Below are positions 43,101-49,900 of a DNA stretch of 64,000 nucleotides, piece by piece. The translations under genes and the position numbers were made by a program. Origin of the DNA: Candidula unifasciata (lineage: Eukaryota; Mollusca; Gastropoda; Stylommatophora; Geomitridae); assembly GCA_905116865.2 (NCBI GenBank), contig CAJHNH020007557.1, positions 124,001 through 188,000 on the forward strand, given 5' to 3'. Every line of letters begins with the position of its first letter. The first letter of the stretch is position 1. The notes beneath the pieces are model-generated. The model saw nothing but the letters and a program-made list of their open reading frames with translations. It had not been told where the DNA came from and searched no databases.

Positions 43101-43983
43101 ACTCCCGTCGGCTCTGTTTCTAAGTCGATGAGAACGCTTCGTAATACCGGGATGCCGGGTTCGATTCCAGCAGCGGGTCATGCGCTTAGCGTTGGTTTCG
43201 ACAGTGGTATCAAGATAGCCGACCGTCCAGAAAGCAATGGCAAAACTAATGGACGTAAATTTGCCTAGAAAAATCACACAACAGCCAGGAGATGTTGGGA
43301 TTGCTTCTCCATCGTTCTGTAAAGGATACGCAACTAACCTTCTACTCCTTCCTAAGAACACGCATACTGGCAGTCTCCAGAACACGAACAGAACCAGTTT
43401 ACCCAGGCAATATATGTCCAACTGGCTGCCAAGAACAACTCCCGCCAGACCACGCAGACACATTTTCGTGGTGTACTGTAACAGTCCTCTTATGGCTCTC
43501 TATCCAAAAAAATATCCACTACCTGAGGGCTTGAGGCAGACGCACCAAAACTGTTAAAATAAAATCCAGACAACCGTCCGCTACCTTGTCACTCATTGCA
43601 GTATCCCGGGTACCTCCCTGTGATGACCTCACACTGGTCCCTCACCCATCTCTCCAGTTATCACGGCAACCTCCGTAGAACCTACAGACTCTTGTTCCCG
43701 TCAACCAATGTGCACATAGATGAAGACACAGTGCCGACCACACAACACACGGGCCAATATACAAGCCATCACATACAAGATCCATTCGAGAATGTGCTCT
43801 TTAAGAAACTGCACTGAAAACTTGCTATAACACAGTAACAAACGCAAAATTGTCTGCTGTCAAATCTCCCATAGCTGAAATCTAACTGGGTACTTTAGAA
43901 TTACGAAGCGCGTTCGCAAGCCACACAGGCTGACATGTTCTGAAGAATGTTCGAATACTTACTTTATGGCAGCAGTTTGCCAT
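36987..43983 (-). CDS. Unrecognised host gene U2 (5 coding exons, 187 aa)
   Basis: Spliced minus-strand model: exons 43983-43963, 42763-42580, 42008-41894, 38198-38109 and 37140-36987. Intron phases (0, 1, 2, 2) all match, giving one frame of 187 residues from ATG to TGA. The product is hydrophilic and basic. It has KAGRYRTVSHQSYIDESLFG, then NKRDRNRRTYTGSRPEATFK, DVRIITSVEFKQVDWLRLVG, ADAVVRKLVVGWDPTVTEAI and a C-terminus ending AERHTQATV. There is no signal peptide or membrane segment. I recognise no family. A small conserved protein of, for example, ciliary or cytoskeletal type is possible but is only a guess. Intron 3 contains the 2-kb LINE-B. U3 exons lie on the opposite strand within its introns. 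Confidence 0.7.
37306..37620 (-). mobile_element. SINE1 copy (-) with internal CA repeat
   Basis: From TTTTCTTCGCTTCCACCTGC (tail) to GGGACCCAGGAACCCACGTG (head). A CTACCTACACACACACACAC expansion is inserted in the head (37555-37600). It directly abuts the TSD of the next SINE1. Confidence 0.85.
37636..37904 (-). mobile_element. SINE1 copy (-) with 11-bp TSD
   Basis: From CTTCTTCTCGTTCACCGGCT to GGCCCCGGAACCCACACGGG. TSD GGAATGATGAT at 37625-37635 and 37905-37915. Inserted immediately at the head end of the 37306-37620 copy. Confidence 0.95.
38109..38198 (-). CDS. U2 exon 4
   Basis: Acceptor GTGTCTCACACAG/GCTAAG, donor AGCTGGT/GTAAGT (consensus). 29 codons: LRLVGRISCQARQQEGLQTV then AADAVVRKL. 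Confidence 0.7.
38249..38267 (+). repeat. Poly-G tract
   Basis: A run of about 18 G after CTCAACTA. Confidence 0.9.
38395..38520 (-). mobile_element. SINE5 tail fragment (-)
   Basis: TAACCCATAAGTGCTCTTTT, CATGAGTCCATAGTGCACAA and CACCGGCGAG-TTCCTGAAAT match the tail of the 36.3-kb copy. Confidence 0.6.
38600..40660 (-). pseudogene. LINE-B: RT, RNase H and C-terminal CPEC region
   Basis: The longest LINE-B copy, 5'-truncated in RT. 40056-40658 encodes RT with FLERGKLLPRGLGSYRPRKD, the catalytic Asp in GLDLEDAYNRVR, GLPQGSAISPVLFNVY and LTFADDILAY (FADD instead of YADD, near 40120). After a frame change, 39107-39868 carries the thumb (HLILSVVDYGLGLLTVSKSQ) and RNase H start (IIYTDGSVSRGKRSAWGFLA; Glu in RMEVEAVT). 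The RNase H end (FSPGHAGVLGNEQADRLAG) is at 38915-38975 and the C-terminus LKMGTERLWECPECCD at 38635-38680. The 3' tail is ATCAAATCAAATCAAATT. A few frameshifts; probably dead but relatively young. It lies in U2 intron 3. Confidence 0.92.
40700..40745 (+). repeat. (CA)n microsatellite
   Basis: ACACACACACACACACAC with two CCCA interruptions. Confidence 0.95.
40746..41030 (-). pseudogene. LINE-B 3' fragment
   Basis: TCTTCAGCAGCCAGCGCAGA, GTCCGTCTTGCCTTTC-TCT and TGATCTATTAGAGTTTCCGC parallel the 38.6-38.9 and 44.2-44.45 kb copies. A T18 run sits near 40918. Confidence 0.65.
41109..41250 (-). mobile_element. SINE1 copy (-), 5'-truncated
   Basis: Only the 3' half, from CTTCTTCTTCGCGTTCACAG to GCACATCCGTTTCACAGGTC. 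Loss of the 5' part is what target-primed reverse transcription predicts. Confidence 0.85.
41548..41625 (+). CDS. U3 exon (first visible)
   Basis: Acceptor ATATCTGGCACAG/GTGCTC, donor ACTGATG/GTACGT. Two bases, 25 codons, one base. A second frame (VLQWQKRRKNVLQQQRKAKD) is also open but does not match the phase of the next exon. Confidence 0.45.
41548..43817 (+). CDS. Unrecognised host gene U3, last four exons (partial)
   Basis: Plus-strand model: exons 41548-41625, 42848-42969, 43374-43472 and 43602-43817. Phases match at each join (1, 0, 0). About 170 residues are visible. A Lys/Thr-rich segment (EKKKKCTSTTEESKRQTIQT) leads into a probable helical or coiled-coil stretch (MQEQLQTMKTTIEFLQQIKE), then a polar region (FTQAIYVQLAAKNNSRQTTQ). 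The C-terminal exon (MTSHWSLTHLSSYHGNLRRT ... DPFENVLFKKLH) ends at TGA 43815-43817. Earlier exons were not found, and the first has an acceptor in a phase needing an upstream exon. Family unknown. It lies antisense to U2, with exons alternating along the DNA. A SINE2 sits in the second visible intron. Confidence 0.55.
41894..42008 (-). CDS. U2 exon 3
   Basis: Acceptor TTTGTTTATCAG/ATATGA, donor GATTG/GTAACA. Two bases, 37 codons and two bases. Reads MIENKRDRNRRTYTGSRPEA then TFKDVRIITSVEFKQVD. Confidence 0.68.
42317..42529. mobile_element. Near-perfect hairpin (about 90-bp arms)
   Basis: The left arm AGCTGAACAAAATGGGCAAG, CAGAAAAACGTGAACAAAAC, AACACAACGTAACGT is repeated inverted at 42440-42510. 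The inner stem is GGCAGCC/GGCTGCC and the loop is about 25 nt (ATTATCAAACACAAGTAAAA). Outer ends AGGAATTC/GAATTCCT. Foldback or MITE-like. It lies in U2 intron 2, 50 bp from exon 2. Confidence 0.9.
42580..42763 (-). CDS. U2 exon 2
   Basis: Acceptor ATTTCTCTCTACAG/AACTAC. 61 codons plus one base. Donor GACAAGG/GTACTA gives the phase needed by exon 3. If unspliced, the frame would continue ten codons to a TGA at 42548. Confidence 0.7.
42848..42969 (+). CDS. U3 exon
   Basis: Acceptor ACCAAGTGTCCAG/GGTGTATG, donor ACACAA/GTAAAA. Contains an in-frame ATG at 42853, which could be an alternative start. Reads RMQEQLQTMKTTIEFLQQIK then EANDNRRATLSQTQ. Confidence 0.5.
43100..43345 (+). mobile_element. 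SINE2 copy (+), tRNA-derived
   Basis: GATGCCGGGTTCGATTCCAG B box, GGTTTCGACAGTGGTATCAA and GACCGTCCAGAAAGCAATGG, and the 3' end TCTGTAAAGGATACGCAACT. The TSD is unclear. It is in a U3 intron. Confidence 0.9.
43374..43472 (+). CDS. U3 exon
   Basis: Acceptor GCATACTGGCAG/TCTCCA, donor CGTGGT/GTACTG (non-ideal). 33 codons, SPEHEQNQFTQAIYVQLAAK then NNSRQTTQTHFRG. Other frames are open here too, so the boundaries are tentative. Confidence 0.4.
43602..43817 (+). CDS. U3 terminal exon
   Basis: Good acceptor CTTGTCACTCATTGCAG/TATCCC. 71 codons and TGA, with YPGYLPVMTSHWSLTHLSSY and STNVHIDEDTVPTTQ. The opposite strand is interrupted by stops, favouring this reading. Confidence 0.6.
   Translation, partial: YPGYLPVMTSHWSLTHLSSYHGNLRRTYRLLFPSTNVHIDEDTVPTTQHTGQYTSHHIQDPFENVLFKKLH
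43963..43983 (-). CDS. U2 exon 1 (start codon)
   Basis: ATG at 43983-43981 in a strong context (CAACAATGGC), seven codons (MANCCHK), consensus donor CATAAA/GTAAGT. The exon is small, so this start is the weakest part of the model. Confidence 0.5.
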
Positions 43984-44179
43984 TGTTGCTGCAGCAGAAC
44001 CACTTGTTTGAGACAGAGAGTGCGCAGTCTGTGGAACTTTGCCTGAGTCGGCAGGTTACCAATAGCAACTTTTTAACACCGTCTCCTGGAGACTGGTTGA
44101 ATCCTTTTTTTTTTTTTTTAAAGAAAATGAAACGAATCAAAACTTTAATTAAGCTCATCAAGTCATCGTGTGAATGAGT

Positions 44180-44450
44180 TGAGTTGAGTCAAGAATTGAC
44201 ATAACAGCACCATGGACATTCCCATGCATGCTCCGTCCTCATCTTCAGCAGCCAGCGCAGAGTTCCAGTACTGATGGTACCGGTCACAATCTGGTTAAAA
44301 GTCCGTCTTGTCTTTCCTCTTAGTGTAGTAAGCCGGCAAGACCTCTCTGGTTACACCCAGGTGCCTCATTCTCTCCAGGCCCATAATCTTGTTTCCCCAC
44401 TGATTCCGTTGCTTGTTCCCAAAGGGCCTTGACCTGTGTGAATATATGTT
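44180..44450 (-). pseudogene. LINE-B 3'-end fragment
   Basis: GAGTTGAGTTGAGTCAAGAA tail side, then CATGGACATTCCCATGCATG, CAGCAGCCAGCGCAGAGTTC and GTCCGTCTTGTCTTTCCTCT, as in 22.6-22.9 and 38.6-38.9 kb. Confidence 0.75.
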
Positions 44451-44559
44451 TTATAGTCCGCTGTAAAAGTCCTTCCGCACTTTAAAAATCTGTAACTCAG
44501 TAACCGTTTGGTGTAAATTGCTGAAATCTGGTATTCAGTCTGCTAACAGTCATGTCCTT

Positions 44560-44905
44560 GTCGCCCAGTCGCACAGCTTCTGAGCTGAATGCATGGCGTG
44601 ACCCTGTGAGCTGCGGATTGCATTTGGAATGTTTTTTTCGGCTGTGACCAGCGTGTTGGTGTGAATTGTAGATTCAGAAAATGGCGCGAGGCCTGTTGCA
44701 GTGTTGTGGTGCCCGTATGTGATTAACATTTATCGCGTGGGCAACTGCTGATCTGTTGGCGACTTCTGCTACCATCAATGATGAACTGCAATTCTAATAC
44801 TGTGATAAACATTCTGTGTGTGTTTTTCGTTGGCACAGGAGCGGAGCAAAGATGGGGTGACCCGTTTGCTATGAAGCTGAAACTAAGACTACCAGAAATG
44901 TCCTT
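44560..44905 (-). mobile_element. Element X copy (-), partial
   Basis: The reverse complement matches 27294-27720: GTCTTAGTTTCAGCTTCA-AG at one end, GCTCCGCTCCTGTGCCA-CG, and GCAATCCGCAGCTCACAGGG near 44595. Its right boundary (CATTTCTGGTAGTCTTAG on the minus strand) supports the start defined at 27294. Confidence 0.75.
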
Positions 44906-44920
44906 GTAAGTATCTTTGTT

Positions 44921-45302
44921 GGTTAGTTCGACGTTAGTCTCCCCAAATAGAGTAGGTCACTATTTATTCGCAAAGTTTGTTAGGCTGGTCGACTTTCCTA
45001 AATGTTAGAGGTGTGAGCGTTCTGGTTTCTGCGATTCTTGACTTAACGTTTTCATACAGAGAAAAAGAATGCCTGTGACACAGGTTGCAGCACTCTCTAC
45101 GGGGGTTGTGTTAGACCCAGATTCTCCATGTTTTTTAAGCGTTAAAAGCGCTGGCGTGCTGAAATATACAAAAAGCGATATCAACAGGTTTGCGGAACAC
45201 CCCCGTAACCGTGTGCAAAGGACACGGGGCTCATGAACTACCAATCAGAAGTGAGATAGTGTGTATATGGACGAGGTCTGGAAAACTAACGTCCAACTAA
45301 CC
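44921..45302 (+). mobile_element. MITE-B copy 1
   Basis: Short terminal inverted repeats GGTTAGTTCGACGTTAGTCT (44921-44940) and its inverse ACTAACGTCCAACTAACC (45285-45302). Flanks TCTTTGTT / TATCTGTT look like a decayed 8-bp TSD. Internal landmarks are GTTGCAGCACTCTCTACGGG and ACTACCAATCAGAAGTGAG. Confidence 0.8.
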
Positions 45303-45511
45303 TATCTGTTAAGTGTAAACAAACATTTAGTCTTTATTTGTACCTATTTGGTATAAAACAGACACTGATTCAAAGCAACCAGGCAGCTTGCTTGCAGTAA
45401 CTTGAAAAAATTTAGGAAGGGCAACTTTTCAAAACATCAAACTGAAAGAGTGTCATAGGTGTTTCACTCGTATGTGGTCATCTAGAGCATGTCTCCTGTG
45501 AGTATGGAATA

Positions 45512-45876
45512 GGCTGTTCGACAATAGTCTCCCCAGACCCCGCCCATATACACACCAGCTCACTTCTGATTGGTAGTTCCTGAGCCCAGTGGCCGTAAAA
45601 AAAGGTTACGGGATGTTCGGCAATGCCTTTGTTGTATATTTCAGCACGCAGGGCTTTTAACACTCCAAAAACATGGAGAAACTGGGTCTAACACACTCCC
45701 CCTAGAGAGTGCTGCAACTTATGACACTGACATTCCCTTTTTCGGACTGAAAACGTAAATGCAGGACATCGCAGAGCGGGACACACCCGTAACCTTCAGA
45801 ACGTGTCGACCAGCACAACAAACTTTCGAATGAAAAGTGACCTGCTCTATTTGAGTAGACTAACGTCGAATTAACC
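45512..45876 (-). mobile_element. MITE-B copy 2, inverted relative to copy 1
   Basis: The reverse complement of 44921-45302 with about 75-80% identity by eye. Ends GGCTGTTCGACAATAGTCTC and AGACTAACGTCGAATTAACC. Together the two copies form a large inverted repeat with a 209-bp spacer. Confidence 0.8.
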
Positions 45877-46210
45877 TTGGAGCTGATTTCCAAACAATCT
45901 TCACACGTGTGTCAAATATTGTATATTCCATTTTTCAGGGGTACATACATTATTAGTTAAACGTAAGAGGAAATGGTAATGAAAGAGTTGATTAGCTGGC
46001 AAGTAATGCATCAATGAAAACGGGAAGAAGCATGGACAGAGCTGATATCATCAACGTTGTGCGGACTAGGCTGAGGATAACGGCGAAACACTGACGCTAA
46101 CACGACTGCATGACCAAGGAGTTAAGCTTGGCGAAGGACGTCTATGCCGTCTTCGAAGTAAAGACAGGATATAATATAACCAACTCCTCATAGAAGCAAT
46201 TAAAAACCTA

Positions 46211-46487
46211 GGCTATCCTCTGAATAACGGGCACAAAAGATGGCGGCCGCAAAATATCCTTACGAGCCTCAGTCACGTGTCAATTACGCACTTCCTGTGC
46301 TTTAATTTGCGGTTGTCCGGCGACTACCGCAACCGCACTGAGTCACCCACGCCGCTCATGCGGCGTGGACTGGGGCTAAACTAGATGGCTAGGACTCACG
46401 AGCAGCATCCGCAACTGACGCGTGACTGAGGCTCGTAAGGATATTTTGCGGTTGCCATCTTTTGTGCTCGTTATTCAGAAGATAGCC
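46211..46487. mobile_element. Foldback MITE, family A, 8-bp TSD
   Basis: Terminal inverted repeats of about 70 bp: GGCTATCCTCTGAATAACGG at the left; GTTATTCAGAAGATAGCC at the right. They include GCAAAATATCCTTACGAGCC on both arms. Perfect TSD AAAACCTA at 46203-46210 and 46488-46495. It lies about 350 bp upstream of the first visible MRPL39 exon. Confidence 0.93.
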
Positions 46488-46837
46488 AAAACCTACCTTG
46501 GAGTAGACGCTGCATCGAAGGACTGTGCACGCAAGGGGGTGCCCAGTGTGCAAAGACGTCGACTGTGATAACATAACATTAGTCAAACGAAGATTACTGA
46601 AATTCGCCTTTTTAAGAAAACGTCAGATCTGTGGAAATATAAATTAAAATGACATTATAAGGACATGGAAAATTTAAGGTCATATGCACACATTCGTGTT
46701 GATCCGCACACGGGGCACACACATTGTTTAAGTGCGCAATAAATAGCTATGTTTTGAATAGCAAATAAATATAATTAATATATTTTTCTACACCCATTAA
46801 TAGTCGTTATTGGTGTGTTATCCTATTTTCTACACAG

Positions 46838-46920
46838 CCACGAGGTCAGTCGTTCCGCCGACAAACCAAGGGTAATCTTGAGGTGCCTGCAACTCTCCAA
46901 GTTGCTCCGGCATCACTCAC
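46838..46920 (+). CDS. MRPL39: MRPL39 first visible exon (presequence)
   Basis: Acceptor-like TCCTATTTTCTACACAG before 46838, consensus donor CTCAC/GTAAGT at 46921. The frame fixed by exon 2 gives a basic peptide (KPRVILRCLQLSKLLRHHSR) suitable as a mitochondrial presequence. There is no in-frame ATG in this exon, so an upstream exon is required or the 5' boundary is wrong. Confidence 0.55.
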
Positions 46921-49900
46921 GTAAGTTTGTACTGTACACTGATAGTATCAGTGATCCTCCACATTTCTTTCAAGCAATGAAGTGTTTCAATCTGAAATAT
47001 GTTTCATGAGACCTGCTTCTCTTTTGTGTAGTCTGTAGGAGTGTCAGTTGTGGTTTTGTGTGTCATGTGTCTGTCTTTGTACACACTTGCGCACAATTCA
47101 GTAAACTTATAACTACAGTCTACACAGTACACTCGGTACTCGTACTCCAAACCACGAGTTCTCTGATGATTTAGTCATAGGTACTGGTGCTCTAGTCAAT
47201 CTAAACAGTAATTAAAATAATACAACTAGCACAGTTGGAATCCACATGTAAAATACAATTTTACCGTACAGTACTTCGTTTTTTTTCCCTTCAGAATACA
47301 GAATGAGCACCCCCCACCCCCCCCCCCCCCACATAATAAAATATGATTAATGTGAGCCTCCCCCCCCCCCCCAAAAAAAAAAAAAAAAAAAAATCACAAA
47401 TACTGTTAACAAGTACAAGAACTTGGACAAAGAAACTCACATAATAAATGATAATTCAAAATGTCAAATAACAAAGTAATAATTATTAGAATTTATGCAT
47501 ATTTTTTTCTATATTCTTGGTAAATAAAGGAAACATTGAAATACAGTGTTTGCAGTGACCAATACCAACAGACAAGATTTTTGACAGGTCAACATATTTT
47601 AATGGTCACAGACATTGGCCGGGACGCACAGAGACATACTAACTCAGATAATATTTAAGCTGAAAACAAGAGAGTGCATTCAGCTATACAACAGTCCCAA
47701 CAAGCCGGTACTGAGACTAGTTTCAACTAACTTGGTACCTAATAGCATAGATGATCCCTGGGATCGGCTCCATGGAGGCAGGATTCAAGTCTGTACAAGG
47801 TGGTCACCTGGGATAGTCCAAGTTGTACAGTAGGGACGGGGTTGATTGAATCCATACAAAGTGAGGGATGGGGTTGACCCATCTGTACAGTTTGGAGATC
47901 TGGGATTATCATAGCTGTAGTGAGGACAGGTTGATCTACCCATAAAATGTGAGGGATGTCGTTGACCCATCTGAACAGTGTGGTCACCTGGAATTATCCA
48001 AGCTGTACAGTGGGTACGTGGTTGAATTACCCATAAAAAGTGAGGGATGGGGTTGACCCATCTGTACAGTGGGGATAGGGTTGACTTACGCAAAGTGATT
48101 GACTGGGGTTATTGGCTCATCTGTACAATCTAGGGACCTAGGTTTTTCACATGCTTTATAAAGTGGGATCCTGCATCTCGTTGATTGGAAAACCAGAGAT
48201 ATAAGTGATAGAAAAACAGGCGATCAGCTAAGATCTTTCGTGTCCTTCAGTCATTGCAAGGTCTAGATCCAGAATCATTTTTCTTGCCGAAGTATGTAAA
48301 TATTAGTCAGCTGACTATATGCATATGTATGTTTTGTCTTTTCAGGGTCTTTTTCATCACAGACTTTGACAAATTCAGATGTACGGAAGAAACGTGTAGA
48401 GCTGTTTGAGAAGGAGCAGCAGCGGCAGCTGAATTTAGTGACCAGGGTTGAGAAAATCCAGGTTAAGCATGTTGGTGTACCAGAAAATTGTACACTTATC
48501 ATGAACAAACACTTGTCGACACCATACAACTGTGCCATGCGTAGGTTTCTTTGTTTCTCACTTCGTCTTTGTTCAGCTTACAGTAGAGCATGGCGTTTAA
48601 AGAGGAGAAGATATCACCTCAGTTTGCAGCAACAGAAGACACACAATTAAAGAGGAGAAAATATCACCTCTGTTTGCAGTAACAGCAGAAGACGTTACAC
48701 AATTAACTAATTCAATACCAAGTCATCATTATCATGTTTTTCTTTAAATTTATGCATTTATCTTGATGAATAATAAGTCATGAACCAAGTAGTTTGAAGA
48801 ATATGTCACTGTTCTCGTATGACTAACTTGTGATATAATACTGGTCTCATGTGTAAGTATGTTATTGTTCTATGTCACGGATATTATGCAGGTGCCATGT
48901 ACAAGTGTGTAATTGTTGTATCCCATGTAACTTTTTGTAATTTACACATAAAATATATGTCCCATGTTTAAGTAAATAATGTGTGCCACAGACATGATAC
49001 TGTCCCATGTACTGTTGTATGTCACATATATCAGGGTTATTCATCTAAGTTTGCTCGCAGGCCAAAATATTGAAAATAGAGATTGTCGTGGGCCAGTGGC
49101 CTGAACCCAAGCGTGGAAAAATTACACACACAGTACAGTTGACATAGTAAAGCTGACAGTTTTCAATGCGTAACTTTAATTAACTCTAAAGTTGTTACTC
49201 CTAGCCCCAGAGCCTGGCCTGTGGTAATATAAATGAAACATTGTTGTGAACCATTACAATGTAAAGTGTACTGCAGTCCTTTGTAATGATTAATTAATAC
49301 TAACTTTTTTATTTAAATATACATATTTCTAACTTGTAATTGAATTTATAAATACACATTATCATTGTCACTTCAGTTGTAATTATCATATTAATAATAA
49401 CTTCCCACAGTTCGTTTCATATGGCTTTCACATGTTTCATATTCTGCAGAAGAAACCGAAATTATAACGATGCAAAATATGTTCTGCGGTGTCCAGTGTT
49501 ACTAGTGTTCTGCAGCACCTAATGTCATTAGGGTGTGTGTACTAATGGTCATCATTAAGGAGAGTATCTCAGTAATCTACGCGCTGTCAGGACTGTGCTA
49601 GTATTATCATACGCGCTCCTGTCCTGTCCAGTAAATATCTTACCTTCATTGACTCTTGCAGAGCGGCAACTTTCCTACCAGTTACTAGATTTTTTACCCC
49701 ATTCTTATTACTTTTGGCCCCCAGCAGGCGAGTTCTGCTAACTGTTTGAAGTGACTTTGACCCTGAACTATTTAAATTGTCATGCATGAAACATATCCCG
49801 CCGTTGTGGTATTTTCTGTTTCTTTGCTGGTGGGGGTTCTCTTGTATATCTGTGTTTACAGATTTCTGATAAACATTTTGTTTTGACACATTTGTCACTA

